From: Candidatus Poribacteria bacterium
Lineage (GTDB): Bacteria > Poribacteria > WGA-4E > JAJDTR01
Direction: 5' to 3'
Assembly (NCBI GenBank): GCA_028820655.1
Contig: JAPPIK010000050.1
Location: forward strand, 1-45,198
DNA length: 45,198 bases
Shown here: positions 36,033 through 44,357 of the stretch, piece by piece
Layout of the letters: every line of letters begins with the position of its first letter
Position numbering within the stretch: position 1 is the stretch's first letter
The notes under the pieces: model-generated
The model's database searches: none
What the model saw: only the letters and a program-made list of their open reading frames with translations
Told to the model about the DNA's origin: nothing
Made by a program: the position numbers and the translations under genes

Positions 36033-37046
36033 ATGCGATTCAGACCGGTTGCTGGATTTCTACAGTTTGCAGGGTTGTGCGTCATTCTGACGAGTGTGAA
36101 CATGTCCTTGAGAGAGGGACATTCCGCGCCGAACTCACGAATTGTTTTTACATCCACGAGACATCACAGCGCCGACATTTTTGTCATGGATGCCGATGGG
36201 GGCAATCAAGAAAGATTGACAATCAAGAGCGCGCGCGACGCCCATCCGTCATGGTCGCCCGACCGGATGAAGATTGCGTATGTTTCCAACATAGGCGGCG
36301 GGGGGCATCAAATCTACGTCATGGATGCCAGCGGCAAGGGTGCGGTTAAACTGACAGACGGACCGCGGGGGAAAGGGGATCTAGACTGGTCTCCCGACGG
36401 GGAGAAAATAGCATTCACCTCATGGGAAGGTCAGCACCGGCCGACATGGGAGAATCCCCGCATCTCCGTGATGGATGCGGACGGAAACAATCCCTTCAAA
36501 CTTACAGACGGGCAGGATCCTTCATGGTCGCCCGATGGTCAAAGGATCGCATTCGCCTCCGGGAGGAATATTGACGATCAGATTTTCGTGATTGGCGTTG
36601 ATGGACGCAAACGAGAAAGTGTGACAAAAGATTGGGCGATCAAGGGTACGCCGGCATGGTCTCCCGACGGGAAACGCATTGCATACATGGCTCTAAAAGA
36701 TGAATTCTCTCATATCTATGTGATAGGGGCGGATGGTAGAAATCGGGTGAAGCTTACGCACAAGGACGAGTATCACATGGACCCCACATGGTCTCCCGAT
36801 GGACGGCTGATAGCCTACGTGTGGGGACCTCATATTCACGTAAACCGCCCGGCGAAGATTCGCTTGATGACCGCCGATGGGAAATATATCAAGCAACTTA
36901 GCGGTGAGCACAACGGGAACGAATATCACCCCGACTTTGGCCCGGTTAGCCTAGCTGTGTCTCCCACTGCCAAAACAAGCACAACTTGGGGGAGATTGAA
37001 GAAACTGGCGCCCACGCTTCGACAAGCGATGCAAATATCGTATTGA
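36033..37046 (+). CDS. Exported PD40-type propeller, array copy 11 (subtype A), extended C-terminus
   Basis: 337 residues. The body matches copies 8 and 10 (RIVFTSTRHHSADIFVMDAD, SWSPDRMKIAY, YVWGPHI). The tail TTWGRLKKLAPTLR is followed by seven extra residues, QAMQISY. At the position where copies 8 and 10 have CGATAAGCGATG this gene has CGACAAGCGATG, so TAA became CAA and translation runs to the next TGA. It is the only subtype A copy whose tail is extended in this way. Confidence 0.88.
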   Translation: MRFRPVAGFLQFAGLCVILTSVNMSLREGHSAPNSRIVFTSTRHHSADIFVMDADGGNQERLTIKSARDAHPSWSPDRMKIAYVSNIGGGGHQIYVMDASGKGAVKLTDGPRGKGDLDWSPDGEKIAFTSWEGQHRPTWENPRISVMDADGNNPFKLTDGQDPSWSPDGQRIAFASGRNIDDQIFVIGVDGRKRESVTKDWAIKGTPAWSPDGKRIAYMALKDEFSHIYVIGADGRNRVKLTHKDEYHMDPTWSPDGRLIAYVWGPHIHVNRPAKIRLMTADGKYIKQLSGEHNGNEYHPDFGPVSLAVSPTAKTSTTWGRLKKLAPTLRQAMQISY

Positions 37047-37171
37047 CGGGTGATTGGAATCCTCGCCGGCGTCGAGGCCGTCACGCCATGGGTGGGAGCG
37101 CGTCCAAAGGGCACTCGCGCGCAAAACACGTTAATGTACTGCTCATTTGACCCGCGACAGAGGAGGAAAAC

Positions 37172-38146
37172 ATGCGATTCGGACGCACACTCGTATGGTT
37201 TATCGGGTTAACCGTGATTCTGTTAAGTGGGGGCTTGTGGCTAAAAACCGGACTTGCTTTCAACACAAATCGAATTGCTTTTACATTCTATTCGCAACCT
37301 GACTTCTCTGACGTCTATGTCATGGACGCCGATGGAGGAAACCGGGAAAACCTGACAAATAATCCAGCGTATGACTACGATCCGGATTGGTCTCCCGACG
37401 GGACGAAGATTGCATTCACTTCCACCAGAAACGGCGGATCTCAAATCTTCGTCATGGACGCAGATGGAAAGAACCAGATTGAATTGACAGATGGACCGCG
37501 GTATAAGTCAACCCCGGACTGGTCTCCCGATGGGACGAAGATTGCATTCACCGTTGACGATAGGGAAGATTATATCGCCGTTATGGATGCCGATGGAGAG
37601 AATCGCGAGAGGCTGATAGACCAGGCGAGAGAGCCATCATGGTCTCCCGATGGGAGTGAGATTGCATTCATGTCCCGGAGAGCTGGCGGGCAATCGTATC
37701 ATATCTACGTGATAGACGCTGACGGACAGGGACTTAGAAGGGTGACGCATCATTTATCGGGTGCGGAAAGACCGGCGTTTTCTCCTGACGGAAAACGGAT
37801 TGCCTACCAAGCCAAGGACGAATCGTTCTCTCACATTTTTATGGTGAACGCTGATGGTACCGATCCCAAGAGGCTGACGCAGAATCAACAGAATCATGGA
37901 GACCCTGCATGGTCTCCCGGCGGAAAGAGGATCGCATATACGTTCTTCCGGGATCCTAACCGTGATGGCGCTTCAACGATACACTTGATGACCGCCGATG
38001 GACAATATCTTGAGCTACTTAGCGCTGTCGATGATGCGTACGATTCTCAGCCCGACTTTCTGCCCGTCGGATTAGCTGTGTCCCCCACTTCCAAGGCAGC
38101 CGCAACCTGGGGCAGGTTGAAGAAACTCGCGCCCGAGCTTCCATAA
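37172..38146 (+). CDS. Exported PD40-type propeller, array copy 12 (subtype A)
   Basis: 324 residues. The signal region MRFGRTLVWFIGLTVILLSG differs from most copies but nearly equals that of copy 15, although the propeller bodies of the two are not closest relatives. Six repeats, with one WSPGG in blade 5 where Asp is lost. The last blade has a longer turn (FRDPNRDGASTIHLMTADG). The tail is KAAATWGRLKKLAPELP. GAGGAGGA precedes the ATG. Confidence 0.88.
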   Translation: MRFGRTLVWFIGLTVILLSGGLWLKTGLAFNTNRIAFTFYSQPDFSDVYVMDADGGNRENLTNNPAYDYDPDWSPDGTKIAFTSTRNGGSQIFVMDADGKNQIELTDGPRYKSTPDWSPDGTKIAFTVDDREDYIAVMDADGENRERLIDQAREPSWSPDGSEIAFMSRRAGGQSYHIYVIDADGQGLRRVTHHLSGAERPAFSPDGKRIAYQAKDESFSHIFMVNADGTDPKRLTQNQQNHGDPAWSPGGKRIAYTFFRDPNRDGASTIHLMTADGQYLELLSAVDDAYDSQPDFLPVGLAVSPTSKAAATWGRLKKLAPELP

Positions 38147-38297
38147 TCTGCGCGAATTTCGTATGAATGGACTAGGTCATCGGAATCCTCGCCGGCGTCG
38201 AGGGCGCCACGTCATGGGTGGGAGTGCTCCAAAACGGCACTCGCGTGCAAAGCACGTTAATGGAATTCTCATTTCACCCACAACCAAGGAGGACAAA

Positions 38298-39263
38298 ATG
38301 CGATTCAGACGGATAGCAAGGTGTCTCCTGATTGCAGGACTGTGCGTCTATCTTGTTAGCGGGGAGTTGTGGTCAAGACATGGACTCGCCTCACAGATGC
38401 CACGGATTGTATTTTCGCACCTGGGATTTGACAACTTTGAAATCTATGTAATGGACGCCGATGGAGGAAACCGGGAAAATTTGTCGAACCATCCAGTGGA
38501 CGACATGGATCCGGATTGGGCGCCCGACGGGACGAAGATCGCGTTCGTTTCCAACCGACACGAAGGCGTTGACCAAATCCATGTGATGGACGCCGACGGT
38601 AAGAACCAGATTAGGCTGACATACGGACCGCGGGAGAAGCGGTTTCCGGACTGGTCGCCCGATGGGGGTAAGATTGCGTTCACCGTCCGCGATGCGGAAC
38701 CCCATATCGCCGTAATGGATGCCAACGGAAACAATCGTGTGAGATTTGAAGACCACGCAACGGAGCCATCATGGTCTCCGGATGGGGGACAGATTGCATT
38801 CCTATCTTGGAGAGATGGGAACCATGAAATTTACGTGAAAGACGTTGACGGAGGGGGACTTGAAAAGGTGACAAACGGGCACAGCCCATCGTTTTCTCCC
38901 GACGGACGGGGAATTGCATACTATGAGGGGCACGAAGGATTCAGACACGTCTACGTGATGGAGGCGAATGGAAAAAATCAAAACAGGCTCGCGCAAAATC
39001 AAGGGCATCATTCGCACCCCGCGTGGTCTCCGGATGGAGAGACGATTGCGTATGCGGTCTACAAAGATGTTTTTTTTCGTGACGCCAAGATTCACTTGAT
39101 GACCTCAGACGGAGAATATATTATGCAACTCAGCGACAACCACCATGGGATCGATTACCAGCCCGACTTTGGCCCGGTAGGAGTAGCCGTTTCGTCCACA
39201 GCGGTGTCTCCCGCATCCAAAAAAACCACAGTTTGGGGTAGGCTCAAAATCCCGTTTGAATAA
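38298..39263 (+). CDS. Exported PD40-type propeller, array copy 13 (subtype A)
   Basis: 321 residues. ATG 38298 follows AAGGAGGACAA; the open frame back to 38163 is leader. The body groups with copies 15 and 16 (FDNFEIYVMDADGGNRENLS, RLTYGPREK, VYKDVFFRDAKIHLM), but the end (TTVWGRLKIPFE) matches copy 3. Blade 1 has WAPDG. Blade 4 uses IYVKDVDGGGLEKVTN, a divergent turn. An insertion (VSSTAVSPAS) doubles the VSPxS segment before the tail, also seen in copies 15 and 16. Confidence 0.88.
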   Translation: MRFRRIARCLLIAGLCVYLVSGELWSRHGLASQMPRIVFSHLGFDNFEIYVMDADGGNRENLSNHPVDDMDPDWAPDGTKIAFVSNRHEGVDQIHVMDADGKNQIRLTYGPREKRFPDWSPDGGKIAFTVRDAEPHIAVMDANGNNRVRFEDHATEPSWSPDGGQIAFLSWRDGNHEIYVKDVDGGGLEKVTNGHSPSFSPDGRGIAYYEGHEGFRHVYVMEANGKNQNRLAQNQGHHSHPAWSPDGETIAYAVYKDVFFRDAKIHLMTSDGEYIMQLSDNHHGIDYQPDFGPVGVAVSSTAVSPASKKTTVWGRLKIPFE

Positions 39264-39654
39264 TGGAAGATAAAGACACTATTTGGCATTTGGAGTCCTG
39301 TTTTTTGCCGGAGTTCTGTCGCACGGGATATGCTTTCGCGCGAGTCAGAAAAGGCTGGTGCGCAGAAGATCAGCTATGGGACCTCTACCGCACTTGCTAT
39401 CCACTCGCTTGCTGGATCTCTATCGCGTTCCCTGTCCAGTCACTTGATCACTTGCTATCCACTCGCTTGATTGCACCCTACGTAAAATTCAGTTGATCAT
39501 TGTTCGTCCCGTTGGCCGCACCCTACACTCCTGTGTTTCAATCAGCCTGTAAGGCGATTTCTTTATGTCTGAAGAATTGCCGCGTCTGACAGCTAATAGC
39601 GAGAACGTAGTGAGACTCTAGAAGTGATGAACCCGAAAAAGGAGAATGTGAGCG
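39264..39654. repeat. Repeat-rich spacer before the fourth subtype B gene
   Basis: From its first base this resembles the spacer after copy 3: a GAAGATAAAGACACTATTTG-like opening, the AAAGGCTGGTGCGCAGAAGA segment, CACTCGCTTGAT repeats (about 39383-39525) and a GAGACTCTAGAA stretch before the ribosome-binding site. No gene is seen. Confidence 0.55.
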
Positions 39655-40644
39655 GTGAATAAAGTCAGTCTATTCTTGAGAAGATGCCTATCTCTACTGC
39701 TGTTGACGTTTACGATTACGTCACACGGCATAGCGCAGCGGTTCGAACCGAGAATCGTCTTTGCATCAAACCATGATGGCAACTGGAATGGCAACTGGGA
39801 CATCTACTCCATGGACGTAAACGGGGACAATCTCGTCCAACTCACCGACCATCCGGGATCCGATAATCATCCTTCCGGTTCGCCGGATGGCAAAAGGATA
39901 ACGTTCACGTCGCGACGCGGCCTCACGCCCGATCTGTATGTGATGGACAGCGACGGCAATGACGTGATCAGACTTACCCAAGACAATTTTGGCGAAGCCC
40001 GCTCCAGTTGGTCGCCGGATAGCAGGAAGATTGCCTTCGCGTCATTCTGCAAACTCAACTGCGACATCTTCACCGTGGACGCCAACGGAGCAAATCGGAC
40101 AAGGGTGGCAGAACACGAGATGCAGGATGTCGAACCGGCTTGGTCGCCCGATGGAAGCAAGATTGCGTTTGTCTCCGCTCCCAACTTCGGCGCGCTGGAT
40201 CCTCGGCATATTTTCGTGATGAACGCGGATGGAACGGAAAGGCGCAATCTCACCGGCGACACCAACCTAAAATACAATCACAATCCCTCTTGGTCGCCCG
40301 ATGGACGCAAGATTGTTTTCCAATCGCAGCGCCCCTTCGAGGGTTATGACATTTACGTCATCACTGCCGAAGGAAAGAATTTAAAGCAGCTTACGCAAGA
40401 GGGCAATAACAGAATGCCGGCCTATTCCCCGGATGGCAGAAAAATCGCCTTTGCGTCAAGCCGCGAAGGAGATTTTAATATTTACCTGATGGATACCAAC
40501 GGAAGGAACGCAGTCAAACTCACGGCAACCCCTCCCGGCACCGAGAGCATATCTCCTTCCTGGTTGCCTAGCCCATTGGCAGTGTTCCCAAACGGAAAGT
40601 TGCCGACATCTTGGGGAGTTCTCAAGCGGAGCGGTAACCCGTGA
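39655..40644 (+). CDS. Exported PD40-type propeller, array copy 14 (subtype B)
   Basis: 329 residues, separated from the other three subtype B genes by about 9 kb. It starts with GTG at the position where the others have ATG. Signal peptide MNKVSLFLRRCLSLLLLTF. The first repeat contains a small duplication (HDGNWNGNWDIYSMDVNG). Motif variants: GSPDG, WSPDS and WSPDG. The tail is FPNGKLPTSWGVLKRSGNP. It travels with a copy-3-like 3' end and spacer, indicating a block duplication. Confidence 0.87.
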   Translation: MNKVSLFLRRCLSLLLLTFTITSHGIAQRFEPRIVFASNHDGNWNGNWDIYSMDVNGDNLVQLTDHPGSDNHPSGSPDGKRITFTSRRGLTPDLYVMDSDGNDVIRLTQDNFGEARSSWSPDSRKIAFASFCKLNCDIFTVDANGANRTRVAEHEMQDVEPAWSPDGSKIAFVSAPNFGALDPRHIFVMNADGTERRNLTGDTNLKYNHNPSWSPDGRKIVFQSQRPFEGYDIYVITAEGKNLKQLTQEGNNRMPAYSPDGRKIAFASSREGDFNIYLMDTNGRNAVKLTATPPGTESISPSWLPSPLAVFPNGKLPTSWGVLKRSGNP

Positions 40645-40801
40645 TGATGTTTATGGCGCTAGGCGACCGGGCAGGTCATTGAAAATCTAGCCAGCGCCGA
40701 GTGCGTCGGTTAATGGTTGGGGGCGCGTTCAAACAGTACCCCCGCACGACCTCGAAACCGGTTCTTTACTGTACATCTTACGCGCAGCTAAGAAGGGGAA
40801 A

Positions 40802-41803
40802 ATGCGATTCGGACGCACACTTGTGTCGTTTATCGGGTTAACCGCGATGCTGATAAGCGGGGGATTGTGGTCGAGAAATGCGTTCGCCGTTCAGATGCCA
40901 CGGATTGTTTTTTCAGCCCTGAGATTCGACAACTGGGAAATCTATGTAATGGACGACGATGGCGGAAACCGGGAAAACCTGACAAACCATCCTGTGGACG
41001 ACATGGATCCGGATTGGTCGCCTGACGGGACAAAGATTGCGTTCGTTTCCAACCGAAACGACGCCATATTTCAGGTCTATGTTATGGACGCCGATGGAAC
41101 GAACCAGATTAGACTGACGTATGGACCGCGGCGGAAGCAAGATCCGGACTGGTCTCCCGATGGGGGTAAGATTGCGTTCACCGTCTACCCGGATCGCTTC
41201 GAAGATGAAGAGCGGGATCCTCATATCGCCGTGATGGATGCTAATGGAAATAATCGCAAAAGGTTTGAAGGCCAGGCGAGCGAACCATCTTGGTCTCCGG
41301 ATGGGGGTGAGATTGCATTCGTTTCGTGGAGGGATGATAACCATGGAATTTACATGATGGGCGCTGACGGACAGGGGTTTAAACAGGTCACGCCCGAATT
41401 ATCGGGTGGACACAACCCATCGTTTTCACCCGACGGAGAACGAATTGCATACTACGGGTCGCACGACGAATTGAGGCACATCTATGTGGTGGGGACGGAT
41501 GGTAAGAACCTCAAGAGACTTACGCGCAATCAGGCGCATCATTCGCACCCCACGTGGTCTCCGGACGGAGGAACGATTGCGTATGCGGCCTATGAGGATC
41601 TTTTTTTCCGCGACGCAAGAATTCACTTGATGACCGCGGACGGGAAATATCTCAAGCAACTTAGCGATGACCATAACGGCCTCGATTTTCAACCCGACTT
41701 TAGCACGAAAGGACTAGCCGTGTCCCCCACCGCCGTGTCTCCCGCATCCAAGACAGCCACGCTATGGGGCAGGCTGAAGAATCTTGAACTTAACCGCCGT
41801 TAG
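40802..41803 (+). CDS. Exported PD40-type propeller, array copy 15 (subtype A)
   Basis: 333 residues and apparently a mosaic. The first 25 codons (MRFGRTLVSFIGLTAMLISG) match copy 12, while everything from QMPRIVFSALRFDNWEIYVM onward groups with copies 13 and 16. Blade 3 carries a longer acidic turn (PDRFEDEERDPHIAVMD). The segment LAVSPTAVSPASKTATLWGR precedes LKNLELNRR. The ribosome-binding site is weaker (AAGAAGGGGAA). Confidence 0.88.
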   Translation: MRFGRTLVSFIGLTAMLISGGLWSRNAFAVQMPRIVFSALRFDNWEIYVMDDDGGNRENLTNHPVDDMDPDWSPDGTKIAFVSNRNDAIFQVYVMDADGTNQIRLTYGPRRKQDPDWSPDGGKIAFTVYPDRFEDEERDPHIAVMDANGNNRKRFEGQASEPSWSPDGGEIAFVSWRDDNHGIYMMGADGQGFKQVTPELSGGHNPSFSPDGERIAYYGSHDELRHIYVVGTDGKNLKRLTRNQAHHSHPTWSPDGGTIAYAAYEDLFFRDARIHLMTADGKYLKQLSDDHNGLDFQPDFSTKGLAVSPTAVSPASKTATLWGRLKNLELNRR

Positions 41804-42199
41804 TTTGCGCGCATAGCTAATGCACTTATACCATTTCGCTTGAATAAAAGTGCATTTGATGCCTTAACCATATCGTTTCCTTATTCCGTAGGCGGGAATC
41901 AAAGGAGTGGATAACGACCGCGATAGAGATCCCCTTGCCCCGCTGAATTTGCGCAGAAGGCGACTTCTTATTCTGCTTCACGCGGGTTTCTTTTACCTGA
42001 TTCACGCGATTAATGCACAAGCATTTTAAAGAAATGGTATTAGGTTTCCGATGATGCGGAAGGCCAATTACGGGATGGGTCATTGAAAGCTTTCCCGCTT
42101 CAAGGTCTTCATTAAATGGTTGGAAGTGCGGCTAAACAGCGCCCGCGCGTAAAGCAAGTTACTGCAATTCTCATCTGACCTACAGCCAAGGGGGAGAAA
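41804..42199. repeat. Spacer before copy 16, interrupted by an insertion
   Basis: Compared with the spacer between copies 16 and 17, this one carries extra DNA at about 41828-42040. The flanks (TTTGCGCG...GCACTT and TTTCCGATGATGCGGAAGGC) rejoin in the homologous spacer. From about 42041 the subtype A leader resumes. No gene is seen. Confidence 0.6.
41828..42040. mobile_element. MITE-like insertion with 10-bp terminal inverted repeats
   Basis: 213 bp bounded by perfect 10-bp inverted repeats, ATACCATTTC and GAAATGGTAT. It carries no transposase. The right terminal 30 bp, read in reverse, closely match a solo sequence at 2689-2720 (ATACCATTTCTCTAAAATG and on to GTGCATAA), so this end is repeated in the genome. 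A TA target-site duplication is possible because the ends read TATA/TATTA, but it is not certain. Confidence 0.55.
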
Positions 42200-43207
42200 A
42201 TGCGTTTCAAGTTGATACCTAGGTTTCTGCTATTGGCGGGGTTATGCGCCCCTCTGGCGAGCATCGAGCTGTGGTTAACACGAGGACTCGCCGCACAGAA
42301 GCCGCGGATTGTGTTCTCAACCCTACGATTCGACAACTATGAAATCCATGTAATGGACGACGATGGAGGAAACCGGGAAAACTTGACAAACCATCCTGTG
42401 GACGACAGGGATCCGGATTGGTCGCCTGACCGGACAAAGATTGTGTTCGTTTCCAACCGAAACCTGGGCGTTGACCAAATCTATGTGATGGACGCCGACG
42501 GTCAGAACCAGATTAAACTGACGTATGGACCGCGGCGAAAGCGGGATCCGGACTGGTCTCCCGATGGGGGTAAGATTGCGTTCACCGTCCATGCAGATTG
42601 GAAAGACGATTTGTTTCCTCATATCGCCGTCATGGATGCCGGCGGACAGAATCGTGAGCGGTTTGAAGACCATGCGATGCAGCCGTCATGGTCTCCCGAT
42701 GGGAAGAAGATTGCATTCGTGTCTTGGAGAGGTGGGCACAACGAAATTTACACGATAGGCGCTGACGGACAGGGGGTTGAAAGGATGACACACCATTTGG
42801 AAGGTAAATGGAGCCCAACGTTTTCTCCCGATGGACGACAGATTGCATACATGGCGAAGCACGAAGGATTCCTCCACATCTATGTTGTGGGGGCGGATGG
42901 CAAAAATCCCATGAGACTTACGCATAATCAAGAGTACCATTATCACCCCACATGGTCTCCTGATGGAAAGAGGATTGCATACGCGAGTTCCGATAATAAT
43001 CAAAATTTTTTCCACAACGCAAAGATACACTCGATGACCGCTGACGGAAAACATCTCGAGCAACTTAGCGATGAGCATGACGGGCTCGATTTTCAACCCG
43101 ACTTTAGCCCGGTAGGCCTAGCCGCGCCTCCCACCGCTGTGTCTCCCGCTTTCAAGACAGCCACGCTATGGGGCAGGCTGAAGAAACTCGAGTTAAATCG
43201 CCGTTAG
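42200..43207 (+). CDS. Exported PD40-type propeller, array copy 16 (subtype A)
   Basis: 335 residues. The body belongs with copies 13 and 15 (FDNYEIHVMDDDGGNRENLT, QIKLTYGPRRK), but the signal region MRFKLIPRFLLLAGLCAPLA is nearly that of copy 17. Blade 1 has WSPDR. Blade 6 has an extra Asn-rich turn (SSDNNQNFFHNAKIHSMTAD). The tail is KTATLWGRLKKLELNRR, preceded by LAAPPTAVSPAF. AAGGGGGAG lies just before the ATG. Confidence 0.88.
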   Translation: MRFKLIPRFLLLAGLCAPLASIELWLTRGLAAQKPRIVFSTLRFDNYEIHVMDDDGGNRENLTNHPVDDRDPDWSPDRTKIVFVSNRNLGVDQIYVMDADGQNQIKLTYGPRRKRDPDWSPDGGKIAFTVHADWKDDLFPHIAVMDAGGQNRERFEDHAMQPSWSPDGKKIAFVSWRGGHNEIYTIGADGQGVERMTHHLEGKWSPTFSPDGRQIAYMAKHEGFLHIYVVGADGKNPMRLTHNQEYHYHPTWSPDGKRIAYASSDNNQNFFHNAKIHSMTADGKHLEQLSDEHDGLDFQPDFSPVGLAAPPTAVSPAFKTATLWGRLKKLELNRR

Positions 43208-43391
43208 ATTGCGCGAATAGCCTATGAACTTCGTTTTCTTGATGATGGGGGAGGCAAATTACGGGATGGGTCATTGAAAGCCTCCCCGGCGTCGAGGTCG
43301 TCACAAAATGGTTGGAAGTGCGGCCAAACAGCGCCCGCGTGCAATGCAAGTTACTGTATTTCTCATCTGACCTACAACTGAGGAGGAGAAA

Positions 43392-44357
43392 ATGCTATTC
43401 AAGTTGGTACTTAGATTTCTGCTATTGGCGGGGCTATGCGCACCTCTGGCGAGCGGGGAACTGTGGTTGAGAAACGCGCTCGCCGCAAACTCGGGTCGAA
43501 TTGTTTTTACATCAAGGAGAGATGGCAACAATGAAATCTATGTTATGGATGCCGATGGAGGAAACCAAGAAAATTTGACAAACCATCCGGCGTACGACGG
43601 GGATCCGGATTGGTCTCCCGACGGAACAAAGATTGCGTTCGTTTCCGGTAGAGACGGAAACAGGCGGGCACAAATTTACGTAATGGACGCCGATGGAAGG
43701 AACGTGATTAGGCTCACGGATGGACGAGGCGGCAAGGGGGATCCGGACTGGTCTCCCGATGGGAGAAAGATTGCGTTCTCCGTCAGCGATGGGGAAGATT
43801 ATATCGCCGTGATGGATGCCAATGGTAGAAAGCGTGAGAAGCTTGAAGGCGACGCGATGTGTCCATCATGGTCTCCGGATGGAAAACAGATTGCATTCGT
43901 GTACGGTGAAATTTACGTGGTAGGCGTTGGCGGACGGGGGCGCAAAAGGGTAACGCACGATTCGGCACGTAAATGGAGCCCATCGATTTCTCCCGATGGG
44001 CGGCGGATCGCATACATGGCGGAGCACAAGGGATTCTATCACATCTATGTCGCGGACTCTGACGGCAAGAATCTCAAGAGGCTTACACACAATGAAGAGA
44101 ATCATTGGGGCCCCGCATGGTCTCCCGATGGACGCAAAATGGCATATTGGATCTGGGACGGTATCTTGGAGGGAAAACTCCACGGCACGATTCACTTGAT
44201 GGACGCCGATGGTAGGTATATCAAGCAATTTAGCGATGACCGCAATGCGCGCGATTATCAGCCAGACATTAGCCCGCTTGGATTAGCCGTGTCCCCCGCT
44301 TCCGGGACGACCACAACATGGGGCAGGCTGAAGACACTCAAGCCAAATCCCCGTTAG
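43392..44357 (+). CDS. Exported PD40-type propeller, array copy 17 (subtype A)
   Basis: 321 residues, the last gene of the array. The signal region MLFKLVLRFLLLAGLCAPLA matches copy 16, but the propeller groups with copies 3 and 9 (RIVFTSRRDGNNEIYVMDAD, NQENLTNHPAYDGDPDWSPD). It shares with copy 9 the short blade 4 (FVYGEIYVVG without the SWRDG turn). Blade 4 closes with ISPDG in place of FSPDG. The tail is GTTTTWGRLKTLKPNPR. GAGGAGGAG precedes the ATG. Confidence 0.88.
   Translation: MLFKLVLRFLLLAGLCAPLASGELWLRNALAANSGRIVFTSRRDGNNEIYVMDADGGNQENLTNHPAYDGDPDWSPDGTKIAFVSGRDGNRRAQIYVMDADGRNVIRLTDGRGGKGDPDWSPDGRKIAFSVSDGEDYIAVMDANGRKREKLEGDAMCPSWSPDGKQIAFVYGEIYVVGVGGRGRKRVTHDSARKWSPSISPDGRRIAYMAEHKGFYHIYVADSDGKNLKRLTHNEENHWGPAWSPDGRKMAYWIWDGILEGKLHGTIHLMDADGRYIKQFSDDRNARDYQPDISPLGLAVSPASGTTTTWGRLKTLKPNPR

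Noticed and set aside
23893-44357. Subtype A propellers as lipoproteins because of conserved Cys in LCICL or GLCAPL
   Set aside because: The residues before the Cys do not fit a lipobox (Gly, Ala or Ser is needed at -1), and the Cys is missing in copies 7, 12 and 15.
23893-44357. The array as a Tol-Pal locus
   Set aside because: No tolA, tolQ, tolR or pal gene is present, and a multi-copy TolB with a short C-terminal tag does not fit the known periplasmic TolB.
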